Assembly (NCBI RefSeq): GCF_007829835.1
Contig: NZ_VIWP01000002.1
Span: forward strand, 248,001-312,000
Reading direction: 5' to 3'
Length of the DNA stretch: 64,000 bases
Source: Neorhizobium alkalisoli
Lineage (GTDB): Bacteria > Pseudomonadota > Alphaproteobacteria > Rhizobiales > Rhizobiaceae
The notes below the pieces were generated by a model. The model made no database searches. It was not told the DNA's origin and worked only from the letters and a program-made list of their open reading frames with translations. Positions within the stretch are counted from its first letter, which is position 1, and every line of letters starts with the position of its first letter. Position numbers and translations under genes: made by a program. Below, piece after piece: positions 55,534 through 63,558 of this stretch.

Positions 55534-56126
55534 GCCTCTTCGATATGCTGCGTCACGCCATCCGCCGCCATGGCAGCGAGCGTGCGCAGCCGCTGGGTCG
55601 GAAGGCCGTTCTTGGCGCTGGAGGACAGGCCGGCCAGTGCCATCATGATATAATCGGCGAGAATTTCGGCCTGCGGAAGATCGCGGGCGGCAATTTTGTC
55701 GCGGATGAAGCTGCGGCTCGCCTCCATGCGGGACCGGGCCACGGCACCGGCTTCCGGATCGACCGTGCCGCGCGCGCCCTCGATCACCATGCAGCCTCGC
55801 GCATCGCCGCTGGCATAGGCATCGGCGGCCTGTTTGAAAATTGCCGCCACGCCTTGCCCAAGTGGGATCTCCGGCGCCAATGCGGTGGCGACATCCAGCC
55901 CTTCATTTGCCTCGTAAAGCCACAAGGCCTCGGCATAAAGCGCCGCCTTGCTGCCGAAGGCTGCGTAAAAGCTCGGTGGATTGATGCCGATCGCAGCCGT
56001 CAGGTCGGCGACACTCAGCGCATCATACCCCTTCTGATGAAACAGGCGCTGCGCCGTGGCCAGCGCCTTGTCCCGATCGAAAGACCGGGGGCGCCCGCGG
56101 GCTGTTATTTTTTTTGTATCAATCAC
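55530..56126 (-). CDS. bdcR: TetR-family repressor, BdcR-like
   Basis: This 198-residue TetR protein has an N-terminal helix-turn-helix (KALATAQRLFHQKGYDALSV and LTAAIGINPPSFYAAFGSKA) and a variable ligand domain. It is divergent from a BdcA-like SDR, the same pairing as E. coli bdcR/bdcA, which is the reason for the name. GTG at 56126 is the likely start, with AAGGA upstream. A 17-bp repeat overlaps this start codon and recurs before bdcA, consistent with autorepression. It is followed by the cupin gene. Confidence 0.82.
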   Translation of the reverse strand: MIDTKKITARGRPRSFDRDKALATAQRLFHQKGYDALSVADLTAAIGINPPSFYAAFGSKAALYAEALWLYEANEGLDVATALAPEIPLGQGVAAIFKQAADAYASGDARGCMVIEGARGTVDPEAGAVARSRMEASRSFIRDKIAARDLPQAEILADYIMMALAGLSSSAKNGLPTQRLRTLAAMAADGVTQHIEEA

Positions 56127-56131
56127 TACAT
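56115..56131 (+). repeat. Operator-like direct repeat, copy 1 (over bdcR start)
   Basis: TGTATCAATCACTACAT covers the bdcR start codon. A copy with one change is at 56163-56179 in the same orientation, 48 bp away. The ends TGTA and TACA are inverted, as in TetR sites. Confidence 0.6.
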
Positions 56132-56162
56132 AAATCCTTGACGATCCCTCCAGCGCTATTTA

Positions 56163-56179
56163 TGTATCAGTCACTACAT
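56163..56179 (+). repeat. Operator-like direct repeat, copy 2 (upstream of bdcA)
   Basis: TGTATCAGTCACTACAT differs at one base from copy 1. It lies 32 nt before the bdcA start, where a bound repressor would block the promoter. Confidence 0.6.
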
Positions 56180-56211
56180 TAAATCTCAACCCCTTTACAG
56201 GAGACAAGGCA

Positions 56212-56925
56212 ATGACTGATTTTCATGGCAAGAAGGTTCTCGTTCTCGGCGGCAGCCGTGGTATCGGGGCTGCAATCGTTCGTCGTTTCGCCAAGGATGG
56301 CGCCGACGTGGTCTTCACTTATGCCGGTTCGAAGGAAGCCTCGGAAGCGCTCGGCAAGGAAACCGGCGCAAAGCCGGTCCAGTCGGATGCGGCAGACCGC
56401 TCGGCACTGATCGCCACGGTCAGCGACGCCGGCCCGATTGACGTTCTCGTCGTCAATGCCGGCACGCTGGCGCTCGGCAATCCGCTGGAAATCGATCCGG
56501 ATGCGATCGACCGGATGATCGACGTGAATGTCCGCGCGCCCTACCACGCATCCGTCGAGGCCGCGCGCAAAATGCCGGAAGGCGGCCGGATCATCATCAT
56601 CGGCTCGGTCAATGGCGATCGCATGCCCTTTGCCGGCGGTGCCGCCTATGCGCTGACCAAATCCGCCGTACAGGGCATGGCTCGCGGCCTTGCCCGCGAT
56701 TTCGGCGACCGCTCGATCACCGTCAACGTCATCCAGCCCGGCCCGACCGATACCGACATGAACCCGCATGACGGCCCGATGAGCGATTACATGCGCAGCT
56801 TCATGGCGCTGAAGCGTCATGGCAAGCCGGAAGAGATCGCCGGCATGGCCGCCTATCTGGCCGGCCCGGAAGCCGGCTTCATCACCGGCGCCATGCACAC
56901 GATCGACGGCGGTTTTGGCGCCTGA
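56212..56925 (+). CDS. bdcA: SDR-family protein, BdcA-like
   Basis: This 237-residue SDR closely follows E. coli BdcA, a cyclic-di-GMP-binding protein linked to biofilm dispersal. Shared features are VLVLGGSRGIGAAIVRRF, HASVEAARKMPEGGRIIIIG, SVNGDRMPFAG, AYALTKSAVQGMARGLARDF and TGAMHTIDGGFGA. The Tyr-x3-Lys pair is intact, so it could also be a reductase. The ribosome-binding site is AGGAGACAAGG. Regulation by the divergent BdcR is likely. A link to the GGDEF gene 9 kb away is speculative. Confidence 0.85.
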   Translation: MTDFHGKKVLVLGGSRGIGAAIVRRFAKDGADVVFTYAGSKEASEALGKETGAKPVQSDAADRSALIATVSDAGPIDVLVVNAGTLALGNPLEIDPDAIDRMIDVNVRAPYHASVEAARKMPEGGRIIIIGSVNGDRMPFAGGAAYALTKSAVQGMARGLARDFGDRSITVNVIQPGPTDTDMNPHDGPMSDYMRSFMALKRHGKPEEIAGMAAYLAGPEAGFITGAMHTIDGGFGA

Positions 56926-57003
56926 GCATAAAGCTCGGTGGGTCGGAATATCCGGCCCACCGCCTCCCCTCACTCTTCCTTGGCCGCAATGGAATTTCGG
57001 CCA

Positions 57004-57032
57004 TTGCAAACAAACCGACCGTACGGTATCTT
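57004..57032 (+). promoter_or_regulatory. Promoter with embedded TetR-type operator for the SMR gene
   Basis: TTGCAA (57004-57009) and TATCTT (57027-57032) are 17 nt apart. The perfect palindrome ACCGTACGGT (57018-57027) fills the end of the spacer and touches the -10, so a bound repressor would exclude polymerase. Confidence 0.55.
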
Positions 57033-57060
57033 TTTATCGAAAGCCGATGAAAGATACACC

Positions 57061-57405
57061 ATGAATCCCCTCGTCCTCGCCTATGGCGCCCTTGCCGCCG
57101 CAATCGTTGCAGAAGTCACCGGATCCTCGATGATCTACCGGACGGCGCAGTTTACAAAACTCTGGCCGTCGATCGGCGTGGCGATCTGCTTCGGGCTGGC
57201 GCTTTTCTTCCTGTCGCATGCGACGAAGGTCATTCCGCTCGGCATGGCCTATGCGATCTGGGGCGGGGTCGGCACGGTGCTGACGGCGGCCGTCAGCGTG
57301 CTTATCTATCGCCATGCGCTGGATGCGGCCGCCATGCTCGGCATTGCCATGATCGTCGGTGGCGTCGTTGTCATGAACCTCTTTTCGCACTCGGCGTCGC
57401 ACTGA
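57061..57405 (+). CDS. Small multidrug resistance (SMR) efflux protein
   Basis: This 114-residue protein has four helices. The essential Glu is residue 18 in AIVAEVTGSSMIYR, and IPLGMAYAIWGGVGTV carries the family's Gly/Trp motif. It exchanges protons for lipophilic cations or guanidinium-like compounds across the inner membrane. The ATG at 57061 is chosen because upstream residues are not hydrophobic. The stop overlaps the next start (TGATG), so it is made with the TetR regulator. Confidence 0.9.
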   Translation: MNPLVLAYGALAAAIVAEVTGSSMIYRTAQFTKLWPSIGVAICFGLALFFLSHATKVIPLGMAYAIWGGVGTVLTAAVSVLIYRHALDAAAMLGIAMIVGGVVVMNLFSHSASH

Positions 57406-57959
57406 TGTCGGAAGCCCATAGCCGCAAGAAACAGCCCGCCCTGATCCGTCGCCTGATCCTCGACAGCGCCGTGGATCTCGCAAGACAGGAAGGACTTGTC
57501 GGCGTGACGGTCGAGGCTGTCGCAAGGGCGGCTGGCGTCACCAAGGGCGGATTGTTTCACCATTTTCCGAGCAAGCAGGCATTGATCCAGGGCATGTTCG
57601 AGGACGTGCTGCAAAAGCTGGATGCCGAGATCGACGACATTCTCGAGAAGGATGACTACAGGCCGGGCAGTTTTACCCGCGCCTATATCGAAACCATGCT
57701 GTCGGGCGAAGAATTCGGACTGGAATCGCCGTGGTCAGCGATCGGCGTCGCGACGATTTCCGATCCTTCGCTTGGCCTTGCCTGGTCGCACTGGCTGGCC
57801 GCACGTCTCGAAAGACATGTAGAAACGGATGGTGCGCCGATCCTAGAGGTCGTCCGGCTTGCGGTCGATGGTGCGTGGCTTGCCCATATCAGCCATGGCA
57901 AGGAAGGGCTCGATGTCGCAGCCATAAGGGAGCAGCTGCTTTCCTTGACCAGAGGGTAA
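57405..57959 (+). CDS. TetR-family regulator of the SMR operon
   Basis: This 184-residue protein has a TetR DNA-binding domain (VTVEAVARAAGVTKGGLFHH, FPSKQALIQGMF) and a C-terminal ligand domain resembling TetR_C. It is in one operon with the SMR pump behind the palindromic promoter, so it probably represses its own operon and is released by a pump substrate. It converges on the LysR gene with 10 nt between them. Confidence 0.88.
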   Translation: MSEAHSRKKQPALIRRLILDSAVDLARQEGLVGVTVEAVARAAGVTKGGLFHHFPSKQALIQGMFEDVLQKLDAEIDDILEKDDYRPGSFTRAYIETMLSGEEFGLESPWSAIGVATISDPSLGLAWSHWLAARLERHVETDGAPILEVVRLAVDGAWLAHISHGKEGLDVAAIREQLLSLTRG

Positions 57960-57969
57960 CAAGTCCCCT

Positions 57970-58842
57970 TCACGCCATCATCGCGACCTCGAAAAGCGAT
58001 GGCACGGTCGGGCTTTTCGAAGCGGCCGGAGCGCAGAGAACCACGTCGAATTCCGGCGCATCAATCAGGGGTCTGGAAACCGTTCCGGCAGGAAGCTGCG
58101 CCGAGATGGATTGCGGCACCAGCGCGATACCGAGACCTTCCGCCACGAGTTGAACGATCGTTTGCTGCAGGCGCGGCTCGAAGCCGAAGAAGGGCACGAC
58201 GCCGCCCGCCGCAAAATAGATGGCGATTGCCGAGCGCAGGGTTGGCGCGACGGCGGCAGGTGCCGCAATCAGCCTTTCGCCCTCCATCTGCTGCGGGCCA
58301 ACCGCCTCTTCGCCCGCCAGCCTGTGATCGGCCGGGACGACCAGTTGCAGCCTGTCACGGCCAAGCGAGGCGGTTTTCAGATGCGGATTGTCTCCCGTCG
58401 CAAAATTCACCGCCGCATCCAGCCGTCCCTCCAGAAGCATTTCGTCGATCTCGGTCGGAATCCGCTCCTCGAGGATCAGATGCACGTCGGGCCGGATTTC
58501 GGCATAGCGCCGGACAAGGCGGGGTATGACGCTCTGCGCCGCATACATGGTAAAACCGAGCCTGAGTTCTCCCTTGACGCCACTAGCCACCAGCTGCGCA
58601 TCGCGGCAGGCAGCCTCGAAGGCGGCGAGCGTCTTGCGGCAGTCGCCGAGAAAATGCCGGCCTGCAGGGGTGAGCGCGACATGGCGGGAATTGCGCTCGA
58701 ACAGTCGCACGCCGAGCGCCTTCTCGATGCCGGCGATCTGCCGGCTGAAGGGCGGCTGGCTCATGTTCATCCTGGCCGCCGCGTGACCGAAATGCAGGGT
58801 TTCGGCCAAGGCCACGAAATACCGCATATGTCGCGTATCCAT
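57970..58842 (-). CDS. LysR-family regulator
   Basis: This 290-residue protein has the N-terminal LysR helix-turn-helix (HFGHAAARMNMSQPPFSRQI, then GIEKALGVRLFER) and a two-lobe inducer domain. It is divergent from an AEC permease gene and likely controls it. Residue features resemble regulators of aromatic or organic-acid catabolism, but no catabolic genes flank it, so the inducer is unknown. Confidence 0.9.
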   Translation of the reverse strand: MDTRHMRYFVALAETLHFGHAAARMNMSQPPFSRQIAGIEKALGVRLFERNSRHVALTPAGRHFLGDCRKTLAAFEAACRDAQLVASGVKGELRLGFTMYAAQSVIPRLVRRYAEIRPDVHLILEERIPTEIDEMLLEGRLDAAVNFATGDNPHLKTASLGRDRLQLVVPADHRLAGEEAVGPQQMEGERLIAAPAAVAPTLRSAIAIYFAAGGVVPFFGFEPRLQQTIVQLVAEGLGIALVPQSISAQLPAGTVSRPLIDAPEFDVVLCAPAASKSPTVPSLFEVAMMA

Positions 58843-58887
58843 TCGATACCCCAGAGGTATTGATCATGTGTCGCAATGACATTGGAT

Positions 58888-58907
58888 TATATCGATCCAC
58901 AGATATA
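58888..58907 (+). promoter_or_regulatory. LysR-type binding-site candidate
   Basis: TATAT-N10-ATATA is an inverted repeat in the LysR/AEC divergent gap, close to the T-N11-A pattern of LysR regulators. It is AT-rich and short, so chance cannot be excluded. Confidence 0.35.
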
Positions 58908-58941
58908 GGCAATTTTGACGTTCCAGATCCAAAGTTTCCGC

Positions 58942-59883
58942 ATGCTCACGAACCTGCTCATCGTCCTGCCCATCTTCGCCCTCATCCTTACCGGCTGGAT
59001 CGCCCGCAAAAGCGGCGCGCTCGGGCCTAATGCGACGCGCGAAGTCAACCGACTGGTCGTTTATCTCGCCCTGCCCGCGCTTCTCTTCGACATCATGGCG
59101 AATGCCGATCCGGCGCAGATCTGGGAGCCGGGTTTCATCCTAGCCTTCACCGGCGGCTGCGCGGTCATCTTTGGCGGAACGCTGTGGTGGAGGCTCGCAA
59201 AGGGCCGGCATCTGGCGGACGCCTCGATCGATGCCTTGAATGCGAGTTATGCCAATACCGGCTTTGTCGGCTTTCCGCTTGTCGCCGCAATCGTCGGCAA
59301 AACCGGTCTCGGACCAACGCTGATCGCGACAATCCTCACCGTCTGCGTGCTTTTCGCCATCGCCATCATCCTGATCGAAGGCGGGTTGCAACAGGAGGCC
59401 CGCCGCCGCGATATTGCGATCAAGACGTTTCGGTCGCTGGCGAAAAATCCGCTGCTGATCGCACCCGTGCTTGGAGCGCTGGTGATGGTTTCGGGCTTTC
59501 CGCTTCCGGCTCCCGTTCATGCCTTCCTGAAACTGCTCGGCGGTGCCGCCTCGCCCTGTGCGCTGATCGCGCTTGGCCTGTTTCTCGCAGGCACTTCGTC
59601 CGGCGAGGCGAAGCAGCGTCTCTCGACGGCGGGCATTCTGGTCGCGCTGAAGCTCGTTGCCCAGCCGATCGTGACCTGGGTGATCGCGGCCTATCTGCTG
59701 CAGCTGCCGCCGGCTTCCACCCATGTGGCCGTGCTGCTGGCAGCGCTTCCGACCGGCACCGGGCCGTTCATGCTGGCGGAATTCTACAATCGCGAGGCAA
59801 GCCTGACGGGGCGCGTCGTGCTTGCCTCGACCATTCTGTCGATCGTGACGATTTCGGTCTATCTCGCGGTCGTCGGCGCCTGA
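58942..59883 (+). CDS. AEC-family permease (auxin efflux carrier-like)
   Basis: This 313-residue membrane protein has about ten helices. It shows LIVLPIFALILTGWIARKSG and VNRLVVYLALPALLFDIMAN at the N-terminus, then NASYANTGFVGFPLVAAIVG and PTGTGPFMLAEFYNR. Bacterial members move malonate, malate or related acids. The ATG at 58942 is preferred over a TTG nine codons upstream. Control by the divergent LysR gene is likely. It converges on metY. Confidence 0.88.
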   Translation: MLTNLLIVLPIFALILTGWIARKSGALGPNATREVNRLVVYLALPALLFDIMANADPAQIWEPGFILAFTGGCAVIFGGTLWWRLAKGRHLADASIDALNASYANTGFVGFPLVAAIVGKTGLGPTLIATILTVCVLFAIAIILIEGGLQQEARRRDIAIKTFRSLAKNPLLIAPVLGALVMVSGFPLPAPVHAFLKLLGGAASPCALIALGLFLAGTSSGEAKQRLSTAGILVALKLVAQPIVTWVIAAYLLQLPPASTHVAVLLAALPTGTGPFMLAEFYNREASLTGRVVLASTILSIVTISVYLAVVGA

Positions 59884-59910
59884 CGGCTGACGGCGACCGC
59901 GAGATCCGGA

Positions 59911-61194
59911 TCAGACTTTCGCCAGCGACTGTTCCAGATCGGCGATGATATCGGCAGCATCCTCGATGCCGACCGAAAGCCGCACGACATCCGGCCCTGC
60001 GCCGGCAGCAATCTGCTGCTCTTCGCTGAGCTGCCGATGCGTGGTCGAAGCCGGGTGGATGACCAGCGAGCGGGTATCGCCGATATTGGCGAGATGCGAG
60101 AAGAGTTGCAGTCCTTCGACAAACGCCTTTCCGGCCTCGTAGCCGCCCTTCAGGCCGAAGGTGAAGACGGCGCCCGCGCCTTTCGGCGAATAGCGCTGCT
60201 GCAATTCGTGGTTCGGATCATCCTCCAGGCCGGCATAGTTGACCCAGGCGACCTTGGAATGGGCCTTCAGCCAAGTCGCGACCGCTGCCGCATTTTCGCA
60301 ATGGCGCTGCATGCGCAAAGGCAGGGTTTCGATGCCGGTCAGGATCATGAAGGCGTTGAAAGGCGAGATGGCGGGACCGAGATCGCGCAGGCCCAGAACA
60401 CGAGCGGCGATCGCGAAGGCGATATTGCCGAAGGTCTCGTGCAGGACTACGCCCGCATATTCCGGCCGTGGCTCCGACAGCATCGGGTAATTGCCGGAGC
60501 GCGACCAGTCGAACGTGCCGCCATCGACGAGAATGCCGCCCATGGAATTGCCGTGGCCGCCTAAAAATTTCGTCAGCGAATGCACGACGATATCGGCGCC
60601 GTGTTCCAGCGGGCGGATGAGATAGGGACTTGCCATCGTGTTATCGACGATCAGCGGAATGCCGTTTCTCTGGGCGATATCGGCAATCGCCGCGATATCG
60701 ACGAAAGTGCCGCCCGGATTGGCAAGGCTTTCGATGAAAACCGCCCTTGTCCGCTCGTCGATCTGATCTTCAAAGCTTTCCGGATTGCCGCTATCGGCCC
60801 AGCGGACATGCCAGTCGAAATTCTGGAAGGCGTGGCCGAACTGGTTGATGGAGCCGCCATAAAGCCGGCGGGCTGCAACAAAGTTGTCGCCAGGTCGCAT
60901 CAGCGTGTGGAAGACCAGCATCTGCGCCGCATGGCCGGAGGCGACCGCAAGTGCTGCCGCGCCGCCCTCAAGGGCTGCGACGCGTTCTTCGAGCACGGCC
61001 TGGGTCGGGTTCATGATGCGGGTATAGATATTGCCGAACTGCTTTAGCCCGAACAGGGCAGCCGCATGGTCGGCATCGTTGAAGACGAAGGATGTCGTCT
61101 GGTAGATCGGCGTCGCCCGCGCGCCGGTCGTCGGGTCCGGCTGCGCACCCGCATGGACTGCAAGCGTCGAGAATCCGGGATTGATCGTCGGCAT
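59911..61194 (-). CDS. metY: O-acetylhomoserine aminocarboxypropyltransferase (sulfhydrylase)
   Basis: This 427-residue PLP enzyme of the Cys/Met metabolism family makes homocysteine from O-acetylhomoserine and sulfide. It begins [20 protein letters not shown], with [10 protein letters not shown] and the Schiff-base Lys in [17 protein letters not shown]. The length of about 430 separates MetY from the shorter MetB/MetZ forms. No SAM-II riboswitch pattern is visible in the 146 nt leader. It is divergent from the DUF6455-like gene. Confidence 0.94.
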   Translation of the reverse strand: MPTINPGFSTLAVHAGAQPDPTTGARATPIYQTTSFVFNDADHAAALFGLKQFGNIYTRIMNPTQAVLEERVAALEGGAAALAVASGHAAQMLVFHTLMRPGDNFVAARRLYGGSINQFGHAFQNFDWHVRWADSGNPESFEDQIDERTRAVFIESLANPGGTFVDIAAIADIAQRNGIPLIVDNTMASPYLIRPLEHGADIVVHSLTKFLGGHGNSMGGILVDGGTFDWSRSGNYPMLSEPRPEYAGVVLHETFGNIAFAIAARVLGLRDLGPAISPFNAFMILTGIETLPLRMQRHCENAAAVATWLKAHSKVAWVNYAGLEDDPNHELQQRYSPKGAGAVFTFGLKGGYEAGKAFVEGLQLFSHLANIGDTRSLVIHPASTTHRQLSEEQQIAAGAGPDVVRLSVGIEDAADIIADLEQSLAKV

Positions 61195-61275
61195 GTCTTC
61201 CTCCCTTTGTTTCTATCTTTGGCTGGCTGTCTTTGCCTGCTTGTCTTTGCCTGTGTCGGCAGCAAAGCGCGCCGA

Positions 61276-61289
61276 TTGATCGCGATCAA
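61276..61289 (+). promoter_or_regulatory. FNR/FixK-type box between metY and the DUF6455-like gene
   Basis: TTGAT-CGCG-ATCAA is a perfect FNR/FixK palindrome. Its centre is about 58 nt before the start codon at 61341, so activation from -41.5 would start transcription near 61324. It could also affect the divergent metY, whose start is 88 nt away. Confidence 0.6.
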
Positions 61290-61340
61290 GGAATAGCGTT
61301 CCAAAGAGCGCATCTTTGCGCGAAAGGGAAGGATGACGCC

Positions 61341-61769
61341 ATGACACAGGCTGTTAATTTCGAGCAGGACGGGCTTGGGCTGCGTTTCCTGCGCTGGTGC
61401 GGACGCGCCTTTGAGGCAGCCAGCGAGGCCGATGCGATCGCCATGCTCGACGAGGATACCGTCCGGAAGATTTCGCATGAATTCTCGATCACGCCGGATG
61501 ACCTGATGTGCCTCGCCCAGGCGGGACCACATGCGGCCGACGAGCTGCTGGCAATGATGCGCGCGCTCAATGTCGATTCGGCGGAAGTCGCCCGTATCCA
61601 CCCTGCCCTTTTCCGGGAGATGCAGATCAGCTGCAGCCGCTGCTCGCACAAGGCCCTCTGTCGCGCCGACCTTTCAGCCGGCCAGAGCAGGACCGAGTTC
61701 TCTCATTATTGCGGCAACACGGACGCGCTGAATGCGCTGCGGGCCGAGCCGGACGTGCTGATCGGATAG
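61341..61769 (+). CDS. Small Cys-rich protein (DUF6455-like)
   Basis: This 142-residue cytosolic protein is helical over its first 80 residues (EFSITPDDLMCLAQAGPHAA) and has a Cys cluster near residues 93-103 (ISCSRCSHKALCRADL) with a further Cys in SHYCGNT. The four cysteines are spaced like a metal or iron-sulfur site. The name follows recollection of a rhizobial family and is tentative. The start is MTQAVNFEQ behind GGAAGGATG. A perfect FNR box upstream suggests low-oxygen induction. It converges on the CoA-binding gene. Confidence 0.75.
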   Translation: MTQAVNFEQDGLGLRFLRWCGRAFEAASEADAIAMLDEDTVRKISHEFSITPDDLMCLAQAGPHAADELLAMMRALNVDSAEVARIHPALFREMQISCSRCSHKALCRADLSAGQSRTEFSHYCGNTDALNALRAEPDVLIG

Positions 61770-61775
61770 GCGGGC

Positions 61776-62204
61776 TCAGCCGATCAGTCGTGGATATTCG
61801 ATGGCGGGGCAGCGATCCATCACCACCTTGATGCCTTCGGCCTCCGCCTTTGCGGCTGCCGCATCATCACGGATGTCGAGCTGGCTCCAGATCACTTTCG
61901 GCCTTGTCGGCAGGGCTATCGCCTCATCCATGACCGCCGCCAGGAATTCCGGGGCGCGAAACACGTCGACCATATCGACGGGCTGCGGCACATCGGCGAG
62001 ACGCGCATAAACGGTACGCCCCAAAATCTCCTTGCCGGCCTGCCCAGGATTGACGGGGAAGACGTCGTAACCCTTGCGCAGAAGAAAGCTCATGACACCG
62101 TAACTCGGCCTTGCCGGATTGGGCGAGGCGCCGAGCAATGCAATCGTGCGGGTGCTCTTCAGGATGTCGGCAATATAGCCATCCTCGTAACGGTTGTGAT
62201 CCAT
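61776..62204 (-). CDS. CoA-binding domain protein (YccU-like)
   Basis: This 142-residue Rossmann protein of the CoA-binding family (succinyl-CoA synthetase alpha-like) shows TIALLGASPNPARPSYGVMS for the nucleotide loop, and FPVNPGQAGKEILGRTVY and VIWSQLDIRDDAAAAKAEAE as conserved segments. The cellular role of the family is not settled. It is convergent with the gene at 61341, with a 6 nt gap. Confidence 0.88.
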   Translation of the reverse strand: MDHNRYEDGYIADILKSTRTIALLGASPNPARPSYGVMSFLLRKGYDVFPVNPGQAGKEILGRTVYARLADVPQPVDMVDVFRAPEFLAAVMDEAIALPTRPKVIWSQLDIRDDAAAAKAEAEGIKVVMDRCPAIEYPRLIG

Positions 62205-62931
62205 CGCCTAAAATCTCTTTCTCAGCCTTTAAAACCCCCATCATTCAAGGGGTCCCCCTTATCTAGGATCGCTCAGGCAAAACAGCGATACCCATCTGAC
62301 AGATTATCGACATTAGCACCACCACCGGATGCAACCCTGTGTCGAAAGTTATAATCTTGCCCACAAAGCGAGCAGACGCTCATCTTTAGTAACGAAACAG
62401 GAGTTCTATAAATGTTCCTTATTGTTCCGCATTTGTGCGAGTCTATATTAGAAACACCTCATGGTTGAGTTAGCAGATCCTACTAGACTGCACAGGTAAT
62501 ATTGCCGGATAAGTGCGATTTATCAAAAATGACCATCGTCAAAGCAACCCGTTTGTTTTGTGAGCATGAATCATCTTTCAATCACCTGTCATACGACATT
62601 CAGGAGCAACGAAGATCTTATGGGTATTCGGCTACCGCAAAAACGGCGCCACAACTATAACTTTAGGTTGAAATCCCGGATGGGGCGCAAGACCGGCAAA
62701 AACGCGACGGTCAACGCCTGGCAAAATTCGGAAATGATACAAAAGACGGCACGCAGGATATCCTCGGCCGCACCCTCCGGCAGACAGAATCTGCAAACAA
62801 TCTTCACAAGCCATACGCGGCCGCCATCAGGAAACCGCGATTTGCCGCCGAATAAATGTGGTAAAATAATACCACATACCTAACTCATTGATTTCGCTTG
62901 ATCTATTTTTGGAGCCGCCAAATCGCTCCAG
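62205..62931 (+). other. Long AT-richer intergenic region upstream of rplM
   Basis: These 727 nt lie between the divergent CoA-binding gene and rplM. Base composition is less GC-rich than the genes around it. A 107-codon frame at 62560-62883 is rich in Arg, Asn, Ser and Thr, resembles no family I know and has no good ribosome-binding site, so I do not call it. No RNA gene is recognised. The region may be a decayed gene or a transferred fragment. Confidence 0.4.
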
Positions 62932-62960
62932 TTGACGCATCAGGCCTTGCCGCGTATAAG
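62932..62960 (+). promoter_or_regulatory. Strong promoter of rplM-rpsI
   Basis: TTGACG (62932-62937) and TATAAG (62955-62960) are exactly 17 nt apart. Transcription is expected to start near 62967, giving a leader of about 125 nt before rplM. Confidence 0.75.
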
Positions 62961-62972
62961 CCGCCTCGGATT

Positions 62973-63004
62973 GCGGACCTTCCCGAAGGCCCGCTTTCTT
63001 TTTT
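62973..63004 (+). terminator. Terminator-like hairpin in the rplM leader
   Basis: GCGGACCTT-CCCG-AAGGCCCGC forms a 9-bp stem with one mismatch and a tetraloop, followed by TTTCTTTTTT. It lies a few bases after the predicted transcription start and before the gene, so it looks like an attenuator rather than the end of another unit. GGATTGC (62968-62974) can also pair with GCAATCC (63018-63024), using the same bases. Confidence 0.55.
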
Positions 63005-63091
63005 GCGGGACAAGCCTGCAATCCAAGCAACAAGAAACGCCCATGCGTCCGTCCAACGGCCGCTCATGGGTTCAGATGAAAGAAGAGAACC

Positions 63092-63556
63092 ATGTCAACC
63101 TTCGTTCAGAAGCCCGCCGAGGTGGAGAAGAAGTGGGTGATCATCGATGCCGAAGGCCTCGTTGTCGGTCGCCTCGCCACCATCGTCGCCATGCGCCTTC
63201 GCGGCAAGCATAAGGCTACCTACACCCCCCACGTTGACGACGGCGACAACGTCATCGTCATCAATGCCGAGAAGGTCGCCCTGACCGGCAAGAAGTATGA
63301 AGACAAGAAGTACTACTGGCACACCGGTTACCCGGGCGGTATCAAGGAGCGCACTGCGCGCCAGATCATCGAAGGCCGTTTCCCGGAACGCGTCGTCGAG
63401 AAGGCTGTCGAGCGCATGATCCCGCGCGGCCCGCTTGGCCGTCGCCAGATGAAGAACCTGCGCGTTTACGCCGGCTCCAACCATCCCCACGAAGCTCAGC
63501 AGCCGGTCGCTCTCGACGTGGCATCGCTGAACAAGAAGAACGTAAGGAGCGCCTGA
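63092..63556 (+). CDS. rplM: 50S ribosomal protein L13
   Basis: This 154-residue large-subunit protein begins [20 protein letters not shown]. It contains [60 protein letters not shown] and [20 protein letters not shown], all family marks. AAGAAGAGAACC precedes the ATG. It is followed by rpsI after 2 nt, the usual pair. Confidence 0.98.
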   Translation: MSTFVQKPAEVEKKWVIIDAEGLVVGRLATIVAMRLRGKHKATYTPHVDDGDNVIVINAEKVALTGKKYEDKKYYWHTGYPGGIKERTARQIIEGRFPERVVEKAVERMIPRGPLGRRQMKNLRVYAGSNHPHEAQQPVALDVASLNKKNVRSA

Positions 63557-63558
63557 TC

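Noticed and set aside
61195..61340. SAM-II riboswitch in the metY leader
   Set aside because: The leader was read for the conserved SAM-II core and pseudoknot and neither was found; the notable element is the FNR palindrome instead.
62560..62883. 107-codon plus-strand frame before rplM
   Set aside because: No family resemblance, biased Asn/Arg/Thr composition and no good ribosome-binding site.
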